A stretch of 64,000 bases of DNA from Phocoena phocoena (lineage: Eukaryota; Chordata; Mammalia; Artiodactyla; Phocoenidae): positions 7,570,501-7,634,500 of the forward strand of contig NC_089222.1 of the NCBI RefSeq assembly GCF_963924675.1, given 5' to 3'. Of this stretch, positions 1 to 11,110 are shown piece by piece; the stretch's first letter is position 1, and every line of letters starts with the position of its first letter. The notes under the pieces are model-generated. The model saw only the letters and a program-made list of their open reading frames with translations. It was not told where the DNA came from and made no database searches. The position numbers and the translations under genes were made by a program.

Positions 1-169
1 CTGGGACTTCAAGCACATGTTAGACTATTTGATATTTTCCCACAGAGCTCAGTAGTTCTGTTCTTTTTTTTTTTTCCACTCTTTTCTTTTTTCTTTTCTT
101 TCTATAGTTTATTTCCAAGACATTATCCAGAGAGATCTTATATTTATATAAATCAAATCCTATTGTTTT

Positions 170-429
170 TCTACTTAACACTGCCAATAATGCTTTGTTT
201 CACTTGGGATAAAAGCCAAAATACTTGTAAGAGCTGACAAGGGTCCAAGTGACTTGGTTCCTTGTTCTCTCTAGTTTCTCTCCTACTATTTTCTCCCTCA
301 CTCCCTTTCTCTACACTCCAACTGTTTTGATCTCTTTTCTGTTTATGCTCCTATTTTGATCCTCTGTTGAAGCTATTCCCTTTACCTGGAATGCTCTTTC
401 CAAGATATTTGCCTGGTTAACTCCCTCTT
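170..429 (+). repeat. L2 (LINE2) fragment, left part
   Basis: The run from 'ataaaagccaaaatactt' through 'cctggaatgctctttccaaga' resembles the 3' region of the ancient LINE L2, sense orientation, including the diagnostic 'tgcctggaatgctctt' block. It is interrupted at 430 by a minus-strand SINE and resumes at 722. Bases 1-169 hold only T-rich sequence with nothing I recognise. Confidence 0.6.
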
Positions 430-721
430 TGATTTTTTTTAAACTAATTAATTAATTTATTGGTTGCATTGGGCCTTCATTGCCACACTCAGGCTTCTCT
501 AATTGCAGTGAGAGGGGGCTACTCTTTGTTGCAGTGCACAGTCTTCTTATTGTGGTGGCTTCCTTTTGTTGTGGAGCACGGACTCCAGGCACGTGGGCTC
601 AGTAGTTGTGGTGCAGGGGTTCAGTTGCTCCGTGTCATGTGCGATCTTCCCAGACCAGGGCTCAAACCCGTGTCCCCTGCACTGACAGGTGGATTCTTAA
701 CCACTGTGCCACCAGGGAAGA
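430..721 (-). mobile_element. CHR-family tRNA-derived SINE (older, long type)
   Basis: Read on the minus strand it begins 'tcttccctggtggcacagt', followed by the A/B-box-like tRNA head, the 'gggttcaagccctggtctggg' region, and an A-rich tail that appears as a T/A-rich run at 432-462. A short direct repeat, 'ccctctt', occurs at 423-429 and 722-728 and fits a target-site duplication inside the L2. SINEs of this kind are Pol III transcribed and mobilised by L1 proteins. It is diverged, so not recent. Confidence 0.85.
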
Positions 722-970
722 CCCTCTTCTTCAATTCTTTATTCAGTACTTTTCTGCTCAATGAGGTCTGCCTGAACCAGTCTGCATAATATTATCTCTT
801 GCATCCACCATCTTAATCACATTTATTTAATTTTTATTTCCTATAGGCTCTTATAATAATTTAGTTTCCATGAAGTCAAGGATTCTTGTATATTTTATTT
901 ACCTAATATCCCATGTGCCTAAAACAGTGCCAACATAAAGTAGGTATGAATAAGTATTTGTCAAGTGAAT
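722..970 (+). repeat. L2 fragment, right part
   Basis: Continuation of the L2 3' end after the SINE: 'cttcaattctttattcag', 'ctcaatgaggtctgcctga', and a terminal 'cctaaaacagtgccaacataaagtaggt ... aatgaatac'-like segment typical of L2/MIR 3' tails. Confidence 0.6.
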
Positions 971-1490
971 GAATACTTTAAAAAGCTTGATGCTTACTGA
1001 GAGATTGGGAATTCTGTTAATGCAGCTCTATCTACTTCTTAAGCAACTGAATTTAGTGTAATCATTTTTCTTTATTAAGGAAGACAAAAAGTATTACTGC
1101 ATAATAATTACTTCAATTTTGTTTGCTAAAAGATCCATAAAATTTTCTAATACATACAGACCAATGCAGTACATAAAAATAACTTGAAGTAGTTATTTTA
1201 TATAATGTTCAGAAGTTGTTTAAATTGGATTATGGTTTCCCTGATGAGAAAAAATGTTAGAACACTGAAACAGTTTTGAAAACAGGATAAAATTCTCAGT
1301 CAAGACATTGTTAGAATAGTTAACTGGAAGATTTTCTTCCACCAAACCTATAAACTATTACAGATTGTCTCCTATGTTTCCATAAGTCACAGTTCCATGA
1401 TTTAGTCTATGCATTGTTAATAGAATCCTAAATCATGGTTAACTACATTCATTAGATAAGTTACTATATGTAATACAAGGTAATAAATTG
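971..1490. other. Unassigned AT-rich sequence
   Basis: No repeat family, long ORF or structured element recognised. It is AT-rich unique-looking sequence. Confidence 0.5.
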
Positions 1491-1735
1491 GGAAGAATGT
1501 GAGCTTTTTTGTCACAGATATCAAGGTCACAGACATCCATCATTTACCATCTGTGTGACCTAGAGTAAGTTACTTAATCTCAGTTCAATTTAGTTTGTTC
1601 CTCTGTAACATGGGAATGTTAACATCTATTTTATATGTATGTTATGAGGAATAAATAAAATATTATATGTTATAGTTGTAGTTATACAATTAGTTATAGT
1701 TCCTGATACAAGACAGAGGCTTGATAAGTAGTAAC
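1491..1735 (+). repeat. MIR SINE, sense
   Basis: Contains the MIR core 'ctgtgtgacctagagtaagttacttaatctc', then 'cctctgtaacatgggaatgttaacatc' and 'ttatgaggaataaataaaat', in the order of the MIR consensus. It is highly diverged, as expected for this ancient tRNA-derived SINE. Confidence 0.75.
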
Positions 1736-2549
1736 TATTTTTTTTTTGTAGTTAATAACACATATACATATATTATATATTGTATATGGTAACATATAAT
1801 TGAATACATATCTGTGTGTGCAATATCCAATGTCATGTTAAGTGAGTCAAAGCTGTTCAAAATTCCCACCAAGGAAGCAGTTTGTTGTAAGCCTTTTGTT
1901 TTCTGAATACATGGATTGAGAATAACACAAATTCAAAAAAGATTGAGGCCTACCTTACTAGAGATAGATTAGTAAAATGAACTCAAAATGGCCACAGTCA
2001 GAAATAGACATTAGGCAAAAGCAATAGTAAGATTTGTCTATAGGCAAATTGATAGCATTAATATAATCACAAAATTATATGATCTGCCTGAAAATAAGAT
2101 TTGTCATTGAGGTAAGATTGTGTCTTGAATCTCCAGTTCTGTGGAAGGGAGGAGGTAACATCAGTCAAAGTCAATCTGCAGGTGTCCTTGACACATACTT
2201 GGCCATGGAACAGAAATAACTACATCCAGGTATTATTTGATGACATTAGACATTAAAATTATCAATCAACTCTCCTACCATCAGCTAATTCCATCACTCT
2301 AATCCCAGGCTAACCTAAAAACCTCTTGATTTTACCCTGCCTTCCATCAGGGTATCCAGAAGACAGAGACAGTCTGAGTATGCTCAAAACCAGTGGCAAT
2401 TATATTTTTCATTATGGAGAGATAATCTTCTATTGTTGTTATAAATCAGTTTCTGGAGAATTTAGTTTGTGTGAATTTGTTCAGATATTGATCATCTCAA
2501 GAGGCACAGTCAAAATCCAATGTAGAGAAGATTCTTTTTCTCAGTGACC
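1736..2549. other. Unassigned AT-rich sequence
   Basis: Includes a T run (1738-1748) and a TA-rich low-complexity patch (about 1755-1815). The remainder is unrecognised. A 73-codon open frame at 2326-2547 has no recognisable features. Confidence 0.5.
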
Positions 2550-2725
2550 TCATGAATAAATGTCTCTCTGTGTGACCTTGAACAAGTAGCCTCAACCTTC
2601 TGGGCATAAGTGCCATAACTGTCAAATAAGGGAGATAGAAAAAAATAATTTTTTTAGGTAGGACATGAAGATTAAACTAAATGATGTAATAAAAGCTCTT
2701 AGCACGACTTTTGGTGCATAACTAT
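2550..2725 (+). repeat. MIR SINE, sense
   Basis: 'ctgtgtgaccttgaacaagtagcctcaaccttct' followed by 'gtcaaataagggagataga' and 'gaagattaaactaaatgatgtaataaaagctcttagcac' follows the MIR consensus order. Confidence 0.7.
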
Positions 2726-2790
2726 CATTAGCGCTGTTTTACAATTACGACTGAAGAATTGTTGATGGGGTAAAGAACTATCTCTTGACC

Positions 2791-2955
2791 AGTGCTTCTC
2801 ACACTTTAATGAATACATATATCTTGGAGATCTTATTTGAAGTGCCCATTCTGATTCAGTAGTTCTGGGGTGAAACTAGGGATTCTGCATTTCTAACACA
2901 CTTACAGGTGATGCCAATGTTGCTGGTCCACAGACCACACTTTGAGGAGCAAGGC
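2791..2955 (+). repeat. MER5-like hAT (Charlie) non-autonomous DNA transposon
   Basis: Begins 'ccagtgcttctcacacttta' and ends 'ccacactttgaggagcaag', an imperfect terminal inverted repeat pair. The middle contains 'gattcagtagttctggggtg' and 'ttacaggtgatgccaatgttgctggtc', characteristic of MER5A-type elements. The subfamily is from memory. Confidence 0.7.
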
Positions 2956-4530
2956 TCTGGATTACATACACATCATTCTTATCTACTGAGCCCAAAAACT
3001 TCTACAGCAAAAAGAGCTAACTTGTCTAATCTCCTTCACTGTTTAGAAAAGAATCAAGTGTGTGACACTGGGGGTCACTGCTTTGAATCTACAGCACCAC
3101 CTGGCCATAACACCAGATGGAACTGTGTACACTGGTATAACTGTTCCTTCAAGTTTCCCACTCTCCAATGGTTGGCAAGTAACAACTTTCCCACTACTAC
3201 CCCCACAAAAAAAAATTCACCCTGAATTTACCTAAAGTGTAGCAGAAGGCATCAAAAAACTTTATGACCTCAAGAGATTAAAATTCTTTAGAAGGGAGAA
3301 AATCTTGCTGAGGGAGGAAAAGAGAAAATGTTAGAAGGCATTGTAAAACACAAAAAAAAATAGATGAAAAGAGCATGCAGAACTTCAGATTAAGCTTCTC
3401 TGTAAAAATGTGAGCCACATAAGGAAAGAAGAATTAGCAATTCTACATAGTCTGTATAGAACTGAACTCTAAAGAATTTGAGTTGTAGCACTGATAATAC
3501 CAAACAATAAAACGTTATCCTTTTCAAGTTTTTTCTTTACAGATAAATTCTCCCCAGTCAGAGCCACCAAAATGTATTTTAATCAGAACCCTATTTGTAT
3601 ATAAAGGACAGATAAAATATAAGAGAGCATTTTTTTCTTTCTTTTCATGTTTCATCATTTCTTTGAGGAATGGAAACACAATAAAAGAATACTGATTTCC
3701 ATTAATTTTCTTCTCCTTGCAAGTAAATTTAGGAGTGAGTCAGTGAACAATTCTCTACCTTTCCTTTTTTTTTTTTTGCTCCTAATTCCCCATCCAGTCA
3801 ATTTCTAATAATAAACAAGAGGATTCTGCACCACGTAGTATTAACATAAACACATTTCTTTGGTGAGTGAAATGGCATTATATTGCAAAGGTTTAACATC
3901 TACTTCCTATTAGAAGTCAGAAGAGGCAAATTCCAATTTCAATTACTCAGGGGTCATTCCAACTTAGCAATGTCAGCAAATAAGGGTCAGTAAGTCTTGG
4001 TGGCACAAGTGACTGTCACCAATTATTAAAGTGCACTCAAACAAATAAACAAAGCAAAACAAAAAAATCTGAAGGAAAAGTTTCCTCGGAAGTTACACAG
4101 AGCCACCCAAGAACAATTCAACCTTAAGGAGTCTGCATAATATTAAAAAGAATACATTACACTCTTACTAAAATAGCTCCATAAGTAGGAAGACAAAATA
4201 CTGAATATGCCAGTGAAACTCTAAGAGCTTTTTCTATGAATTCTCATTTTATTTTTCACTTTTTTCTTTCTTTTTTGAGAAGGTAAATGAAGTTGGTTCC
4301 TTGGGTCAGTAGCAGGAGAGTGCCATTATAAGCGATATAGGAAATGAAACAAAGTCCCCCGTAAAACTGTGCTCCCCTGCTGAGTTTATGATTAATCTCT
4401 CTATCCAAAACCTCATTCCTTTTCTTGCCTTATCCTTGTTCTCCTCAGAATTTAGGAGTATCAAAGAAAAGAGGGGGTTGAAACCAAGCAGGACCTGTTG
4501 GGGCCTTCCCAGGTGCAAGATCCCTTACAT
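2956..4530. other. Unassigned sequence
   Basis: No recognised repeat or gene. It contains a C-rich then A-rich tract at 3194-3213 and a T run at 3766-3777. An open frame at 2908-3225 lacks coding features and overlaps the MER5-like repeat. Confidence 0.5.
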
Positions 4531-5048
4531 GTCCCCTCCTTCTTGTTTATAGAAAACAAGGCTTTAGTCTCCTAGCCTTCTCCCAGTTCCAAAGAATGGC
4601 TCCAGCAGTTAAAAATCAGGACAATAGAGTCACATGACTCCTAGTTCCTCATGAAGGGATATAGATAACAACCTGATACATATTTTTGAGTTGTCCTGCA
4701 AAAACTAAGACCACTGCCCAGGTGGATGATGGTGGCTACATGCTGACCACAAACACATAAACCACAGACTGGTTGGAACAAGAAGGTCAAGATTCCCTTC
4801 ACCTGTTACCTCACCACCAACCAATCAGAAGAAGGTCCATGAGAGATCACACATCCTACCACCTTCTCCCCTAACACCATCTTTAAAAATCCTTCCCTGA
4901 AAGCTATCAGGGAGTTTGGGTCTTTTGAGAATGAGTTGCCCATTGTCCTTGCTTGGTGCCCCGCAAATAAACCCATACTTTGCTGTAAACACCTGCTGTC
5001 AGAGTTTGGCTTTCTGTGCCGCAGGCACAAAAGCCCTTGCTCAGTAAC
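4531..5048 (+). mobile_element. Probable class I ERV solo LTR
   Basis: The 3' half reads like a gammaretrovirus-like LTR: a CCAAT-type motif ('ccaaccaatcagaagaaggt', 4815-4834), a polyadenylation signal 'aataaa' at 4966-4971, then 'ctgctgtcagagtttggctttct' and an end in CA near 5048. I see no primer-binding site or gag/pol sequence beside it, so it looks like a solo LTR. The left boundary (TG near 4531) is a guess and I could not find a convincing flanking duplication. Subfamily unknown. Confidence 0.55.
4966..4971 (+). terminator. LTR polyadenylation signal
   Basis: AATAAA followed about 20 bases later by a T/G-rich segment, placed as expected for the R region of an LTR. Confidence 0.45.
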
Positions 5049-6248
5049 AGAAACAGCCTACAGAAGATGTTATTACATTCCTTGAAAACAATACCTTAAC
5101 CACCCTTCCATTAACACATCTTACATAGAGTAAATTGACTATATTGTTCATTTTGCTCTGGAGATTTGCAGTAACAGTTCCTATGGTTGTGAGAAAGTCT
5201 CCCCATCTCTTCCAGAGAGACATGGTCATCCCATCCATTCCTGCCTTCATAGCCTAGAACATTCTTTACAATTTTCTACCCTGATCTGTTCCCTCAATAG
5301 GGAGAGTTACAAAAATACTTAAGGGAAGCTTTGTATGTAAAAAAACAAAAACTCTTAAACTTCTTAAAATGAGATTATATAAGAGAGCTTTCTTGTTAAT
5401 CTAGTGATGTTTCAATTGTTTTAAGTAATTGGACAAATTTTATGCCGTCTAGTATAATATAAAGTCATTAAGAAATAAAGCCCATTGCCACATGATAGTG
5501 GGTAAAATCAAGCCACTTGGAAGCAAGAAAACCAAATAGATAACAATGTAAACTGTTCAATCAGGACTAGCATCCTTTTAGTTTTTTGCCAAAACATTAA
5601 AATATGTCAGTGAGACAGATTGACAGGGGTCTTAAGAGCTCTTACTACTTTGGATTTTCACAGAGAGAAATTCAGACCTAGTGACTTAATAATGTTGATA
5701 GAATCATCCATCTTACCCAAAGAAAACAGCTAATCCACTTCAGCACTGAGTTCATTAAAGGCTGATTTTTTTTCTCCGCCTTGTGGGAGAAGCAAGGTCT
5801 GGGATAAGTCACCTTCAGCAAAGTATTTGCACACTATTCCACTGACAGGTAACGTGACAGTTCACAAATAAGAAAGCACAAGCATAAGGAAGCCATATAT
5901 ATTTTAGAAAACACTACATATTGGCATTATTAAAAGGCTGTTGACACACCAATTGGGGATTAGTTAATGTATGTAAGATGCTGAGAGACAATTAAGTGGT
6001 GACCCAAATGGAAATAGAGAGTAAAGAAAGCATAGATAGGAAAGAGAGGAGATAAGCTTGTAGAGGGGCTGGTGATGGTGATGAAGTCTGACAAGGTTTA
6101 CTAGGATGTTCCATGCATTGGAACGGCTAAAGTCAGGAGACAACCCAGGAACTGGAAAGTCTTCAGAGATGAATAGAAATCTAAACACAGAAGCCATCAT
6201 AGTTGAGAAAAGCCTTATTTCAATGAGTAACTTTTTTGCATAGATGGC
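5049..6248. other. Unassigned sequence
   Basis: No repeat family recognised. The open frames here (5041-5250 and 5964-6200, minus) are short and compositionally random. Confidence 0.5.
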
Positions 6249-6342
6249 CTAAAAAGGATATTTGAGATCTGAGTGTAGATCTAAAAAGAATCTTTGGGAT
6301 CTGATTGTAGACTTCAAAAGGATCTTTGAGATGTGACTGTAG
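6249..6342. repeat. Three-copy minisatellite, period about 32 bp
   Basis: Copies at 6249-6280, 6281-6313 and 6314-6342 share the frame 'aaaagratctttgagatctga' then 'gtgtaga'. The copies differ by several substitutions each, so the array is old. Confidence 0.75.
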
Positions 6343-6679
6343 CAGGACAGGGGAAGATGCTCTCAATACCTCAGGAGAAACAGGTCTTTTGCTGTTTTAC
6401 AAAGATGAGGCAGCCATAAAGGGGATCTTAATGGTCACAGGTATGTAGTCAAGACAGGTTTTGTGAGGTCACTATTCTTGTTAATGAGAGACTATGAGAG
6501 CCATCCTCCCATGTCTTGGGCAAAATTCAGAACTGGTATGGAGTCTGATTTTGCACAAGTGGTTCTTGTGAGAACTTCAGAGTGTAAAAACAAGGAGTGT
6601 GTTTAAATAGTGACCAAACCCAATAGTTAACCTGTGTCTAAGCAGAAATTAAAAGAAAAATGTATAATAACAGTGGTAT

Positions 6680-6965
6680 AAGAGCACAAGGCCTGGGTTT
6701 GATGATGTTTATACCTGTGTGACCCTAGAAAATCTAACTCTCTGAGCCGAATCTATAATGATAGCACGTTATTGAACACCCTGCTCTATGCAAGAACTGT
6801 TTTAAGTGATTTACATGTATAATTTCATTTGATTCTGAAAACAATATAGTATTGCTGTTTTAGAGGTGATAAAATTGAGGAGCAGGAGAGTAGTATTAAC
6901 TTCCTCAAGGTCACATGGCTGGTGAGTTTGAATTCAGGAAATCTGGTATCAGGGCCCAAATGGTG
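6680..6965. repeat. Two abutting MIR fragments in opposite orientation
   Basis: 6680-6770 reads as sense MIR ('tacctgtgtgaccctagaaaatctaactctctgagcc'). 6770-6965 reads as antisense MIR ('gtgatttacatgtataatttcatttgattctg ... gaggtgataaaattgaggagcaggagag ... ctcaaggtcacatggctggtgag'). Boundaries are approximate. Confidence 0.65.
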
Positions 6966-7015
6966 GGTGAATTACTTACCTACAGCTACAGCTTATAAAA
7001 ATCTACAAAATGATG

Positions 7016-7433
7016 TACAGGTAGCCCCCACTTTTCAAAAGTTCACTTTACAACACTTTATTTTTACCAAAGACCTGCTTTAGTACCTATTTTTGCTAAC
7101 CAAAAGGAATCTGCAGATTTTCACTTTTCCAAATAGCAAAAACAGAGTTCAGCATTTGTTTTGTAGCAGCTGTTAGAGAAGTGCTGGCCCCACCCCCGAC
7201 CCCCAACAGTAAAGCCACACCTCTGAGCTCCTTCCCCAAGAACTACACCCCATATCTCAGCATGAAACCACCATAGATTTGAACTGTGTCTGTGAGTATC
7301 TATGCTTTATCTCAACTTATGCATCTGTTCACAAATTGTGTCCTAAGGTAACTGCTTCTTCACTTTATGCCATTTCCACTTATGAAAGATTTGATAAGAT
7401 CACTCTATTTTCAGAGAGTGGGGGAAACCTGTA
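7016..7433. mobile_element. Non-autonomous DNA transposon with terminal inverted repeats
   Basis: Ends are imperfect inverted repeats: left 'tacaggtagccccca' (7016-7030), right 'tgggggaaacctgta' (7419-7433). TA at both outer ends suits the TA target of Tc1/mariner-type elements. The interior ('gttcactttacaacacttta', 'agtacctatttttgctaacc') resembles an old interspersed repeat whose name I do not recall. It has no transposase frame, so it would have been moved in trans. Confidence 0.6.
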
Positions 7434-7578
7434 ATTTGATTATCTTCCTGGAAAAGCTGCCCCAAACTCAAATATTGTCACATCTGCAAAAGTACTGTAT
7501 AAACTGTAAAGTATTATTTAGCTTTACCTCCTGCTAATATTCAGGGCTCCTGAGCAAAATCTTACAAGGGAAAGGGCC

Positions 7579-7582
<4 letters not shown>

Positions 7583-7632
<50 letters not shown>
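7583..7632. repeat. (AC)n microsatellite, 25 units
   Basis: Uninterrupted AC dinucleotide run of 50 bp, long enough to be polymorphic. Confidence 0.97.
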
Positions 7633-7634
<2 letters not shown>

Positions 7635-7649
7635 GTAGGTGTAATAACA

Positions 7650-7910
7650 CCTACAACACATCAGGTACCTATTTTGTATCTGGCCTCTTACCTATTTTAT
7701 CTCATTTAATTTTGTCAATGATTCTATCATGTTAGAACATGTTAGAACAATCACCCCCATTTTAGAGATGAGGCAACTGACCCTAAAACTGTTCATAATT
7801 GGTCTAAGCATTCACAGCTAAGTAAGTGATGGAGTTGAGATTAAAACCCAGGGTAGTCTTATTCCAAAATATGTGTGCTTTCCATCATACCACACTGTCC
7901 CCCAAAAGAT
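7650..7910 (-). repeat. MIR SINE, antisense
   Basis: 'ttttatctcatttaattttg', 'cccccattttagagatgaggcaactgaccct' and 'cattcacagctaagtaagtgatggagttgagattaaaaccca' are the reverse complement of the MIR body in correct order. Confidence 0.75.
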
Positions 7911-7923
7911 GGGAAACCAGTGG

Positions 7924-8530
7924 TTTCAGTTACTTAATGATGCATGTAAAAAGTAATGGCATGCATAAAACAATCATGTTATTATGTTCGCAGATTTTAT
8001 GGGTCAGGAGTTTAGACAGGACTCAGCGGGGCTGGCTTATCTCTGTTCCACAATGTCTGAGGCTTTATCTGGGGAGACTAAAAGGGATAGGAGTGACTCA
8101 ATATGGCCGGGGGTTGGAATAATCTACAGACTTCTTAGATTGTCTGGTACCTGGACTGGAGTTACTTGAAGAAAAAGCTCAGCTGATCTGTTGACTGGAT
8201 CATGTACACATGACCGCTCCTGTTGCTTGGGGTTGTCACAGCACGGCAGTTGGGTTCCAAGAAGAATTATCCAAAGAGAAAGAATCATAGAGTGAGCATT
8301 CCAAGAGATCCAAGCAGAAACTGCCTGGTCTTTTAGGACCTCACTTTGGAAGTCACATAGCCTCACTTCCACCCTAGTCCATTGGTAGAAGCAATCACAA
8401 ACCTGTCCAGAGTCGACAGGAGGAGACATAAACCCTCCGTTGGAGGGGAACTGACAAGATCACACTGCAGAACAGTATGGGGGATGAGACCTATTATTGG
8501 GGCCATCTTTGGAAAACTCAACCTAACACA
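7924..8530. repeat. Ancient interspersed repeat, family not identified
   Basis: 'aaaacaatcatgttattatgttcgcagattttatgggtcaggagttta' and the later 'cattggtagaagcaatcacaaacctgtcc' and 'ggggccatctttgga' resemble a repeat commonly seen in mammalian genomes, but I cannot name it reliably. Short open frames within (8124-8429 minus, 7826-8122 plus) have no domain signal. Confidence 0.4.
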
Positions 8531-8659
8531 AGAGTCTTTCTTTCAAGACTTCTAGCATTGGGTCTCCTTTGCAGAGAAGAGCCTGTTTCTCCTATTTTTC
8601 CCACACTTGAAATCTGTGTATGCAAAGATCTTATGCACTTCTCTTCCTCAACTCAATAT

Positions 8660-8958
8660 TACTTATCCTTAAAATCCTAATTCAAGCCTCACCTATTGTA
8701 CCCACTTCTTGGGAAACTCACCAATGTTAATTTATTCTTCTCCACCCCAGAATCCTCATATCCTTATTTTGCATTTTGGCATTCATTTATGCTAAATTAG
8801 TAACATTATTATGTTCTTCCTTCTGTTGCTATTAAATGTTCTTTAGGATACTCTCAGTATGTCTTGCCTCCCCAGCTAAGTTTCTAAAAACCTTATAGAC
8901 TTCATCTTTAATTCCCCTGTACAAGGCACAACTTTGGCTATAAATCTTAACCATCATA
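8660..8958 (+). repeat. Possible L2 3' fragment
   Basis: 'tcctaattcaagcctcacctattgtacccacttcttgggaaactcacc' has the layout of the L2 3' region (protein C-terminus to 3'UTR). The match is weak. Confidence 0.35.
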
Positions 8959-8969
8959 AAGACATTTTG

Positions 8970-9291
8970 TTGTCTACATCTGTAACTCATGGTTACCAGG
9001 CAGAAAGGGCAGGGGGAAGATAAATTGGGAGATTGAGATGGACATATACAAACTACTATATATAAAATAAATAAGTTATAAAGACCTACTGTATAGCACA
9101 GGGAACTCTACTCAATACTCTGTAATGACCTATATGGGAAAATATGGGAAAAGAATTTTAAAAAGAGTGGATATATGTACATGTATAACTGATTCACTTT
9201 GCTGTACACCTGAAACTAACACAACATTGTAAATCAACTATACTCCAGTAAAAAATTAATTTAAACAATTTTATAATCAAAAAAAGTTTTT
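8970..9291 (+). mobile_element. 5'-truncated L1 3' end with target-site duplication
   Basis: Carries the artiodactyl-type L1 3'UTR: 'actgtatagcacagggaactctactcaatactctgtaa', 'ctgattcactttgctgtacacctgaaactaacacaacattgtaaatcaactatactcc', then an A-rich tail. The flanking 11-bp direct repeat 'aagacattttg' (8959-8969 and 9292-9302) is the target-site duplication. It has only non-coding 3'UTR. Confidence 0.9.
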
Positions 9292-9306
9292 AAGACATTT
9301 TGGAGA

Positions 9307-9363
9307 CAAAGACATTTTGGAAACTAGCAAATAACATTTATTTGCTAGTTTCCAAGGTCTTTG
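9307..9363. other. Near-perfect 57-nt fold-back hairpin
   Basis: A 17-bp perfect inner stem (9317-9333 with 9339-9355) closes on a 5-nt loop (9334-9338). A 7-bp outer stem (9307-9313 with 9357-9363) is separated from it by a 3/1 internal loop. The fold resembles a small pre-miRNA or a tiny palindromic transposon remnant. It lies 4 bases past the target-site duplication of the preceding L1, and its left arm contains another copy of 'aagacattttg'. No known miRNA is recognised. Confidence 0.6.
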
Positions 9364-10094
9364 ACTAAGCTTAATTAATGTGTTTGAATCTTTATTTTAA
9401 TATATATGAAAATGCAGTAGTGATTTCTATGTCTCAGTTTATCCAACAAGCACAATTGAAGACCTACTGTGTTCATGGTATCATGCCATGTGCTGTATGT
9501 ATTAGGGTCTGTTTTCCTTAAAGGTGCTATTGCTAGGGAAATAAGTCACAGACTTGCACGTGCACACATGAAGACAAATATATAAATGTCATGGAAATGT
9601 ACAGATATATTGCTGGGGACACTCAAAGAAGAGAGAGATTGGCTCTAGCTGTGGTATTGAGAATGATTCTAAGGTGAAGGTGTCATTCCAGCTGGTTACT
9701 GAAGGATAGATAACATTTGCACAAGTTGAGATGGTCAAAAGAAGGTTGTAGGCAAGGAAAGAGAAAGGCTGGTCATATCTAATTGAAGGAACCCAAATTA
9801 CTAGGCTGCTGGGAGGCCATTCTAAGACTTCTCTCCAGTCTCATTTAGGGTAAGAAGTCTGAGCTTCTCAGCTTTGTCAGTATCCATAGTGTTCACGTTT
9901 TCTATATTTGGAATTTAGATCTTCCCTCCAGTTAGTTATTTTAAATGAAATTTCTTTTGAAACCCATAGTTCCCACTCAATAAAGAAAAGCCTTGCATAT
10001 AGATGCTTTCCTGTTCTCTTGAGGATGTGACCAGACAAATTTGACCTAGCTTGCAGACTATTTTCTTGGCTATTTAGGGCTACAAATCCAACTT
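9364..10094. other. Unassigned sequence
   Basis: No repeat or gene recognised. Confidence 0.45.
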
Positions 10095-10255
10095 ACTCTC
10101 AATTTTTAATATGTGCACAAATCAACTGGGGATCTAATTTAAATGAAAATTCTGATTAGGGCTAGGGAAGACAGAGATTCTGTATTTCTCCAAAACTTAC
10201 AGGTGATGCTGGTGCTTCTGGCTCCTTGGACACACTTAGAGTAGCAAAGATCTAG
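10095..10255 (+). repeat. MER5-like hAT element, diverged
   Basis: 'tttttaatatgtgcacaaatcaactggggatctaatttaaatg' followed by 'gattctgtatttctccaaaacttacaggtgatgctggtgcttctg' follows the MER5A layout. The termini are too degraded to define. Confidence 0.6.
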
Positions 10256-10770
10256 GTCATATATGAGTAGCAACTAGGTCAGCCACATTACCCACACTCA
10301 CCCCTTACCTAGTTCAGAGCCTTTTATATAATATGTGCTCAAATATTACATTTTAGGGAACATATGAGTAAAAGAATAAATAAATGAATCAATTAACACT
10401 GAATAAGTTATTTTCCTATCACATAGGGTCCTGCTAGCACTGACTTCTTCTAAGTCAGCAAATGAAGACTAGAAATTCAGACTTTGGAACTCTCAGGGCC
10501 TTTGTTCACCCATGTCTTGTGCTTCTGTAAATTCAATGTCCAAAATAAACACAAATAACAGACAATATTCTGCCTCCAAAAATGGACTTTACAGAGTCTT
10601 CAAGGATAATTTCCTTGACTCAAAGAAATAACCTAATTCTATCATTTTTACTTTGTCCCCTTTTCATAACTTCTTACTTGAAGTCTCTCCCAATCTCTTA
10701 GCTGGAAATAATGTTCCTTGCTTCTAAATTTTCCTAGGGCTCTTTCTGTACCTGTCCTCAGGAAGGCATT
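10256..10770. other. Unassigned sequence
   Basis: No feature recognised. Confidence 0.45.
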
Positions 10771-11110
10771 TGTTCTAGACTCAAAATTCATATGTTGACA
10801 TCCTCAAACCCAATGTAATGGCATTTGGAGGTAAGGCTTTTGGAAGGTGATTAGGTCATGAGGGTGGAGCCCTCATGAATAGGTTTAGTGCCCTTATAAA
10901 AGGGACCTCAGAGAGCTCCCTTGCTCCTTCCACCACACGCAGAGAGCTTTTAGTAGTCTGAAACCCAGAAGAGAGCTCTCACGAAACCTGGCCATGTTGA
11001 TACCCTGATCTCAGACTTCCAGCCTCCAGGACTATGAGAAATAAGTGTCTGTTGTTTATAGCCACATAGCTTATGGTATTTTGTTATAGCAACTGGAACA
11101 GACTAAGAGT
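10771..11110 (+). mobile_element. MaLR solo LTR (MLT1A-like)
   Basis: Follows the MLT1A-type LTR from end to end: 'aaaattcatatgttgacatcctcaaacccaatgtaatggcatttgga', 'gtcatgagggtggagccctcatgaa', 'cccttataaaagggacct', 'cagcctccaggactatgagaaataagtgtctgttgtttatagccacatag', 'tattttgttatagcaactggaacagactaag'. MaLRs are non-autonomous ERVL-related LTR elements. No internal region is present. Confidence 0.8.

Noticed and set aside
460..789. 109-codon open frame on the plus strand
   Set aside because: Most of it is the reverse side of a CHR SINE. SINE antisense frames often stay open and have no protein relatives of interest.
4531..5048. A complete endogenous retrovirus
   Set aside because: Only one LTR-like segment is visible. 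No primer-binding site, gag, pol, env or second LTR was seen nearby.
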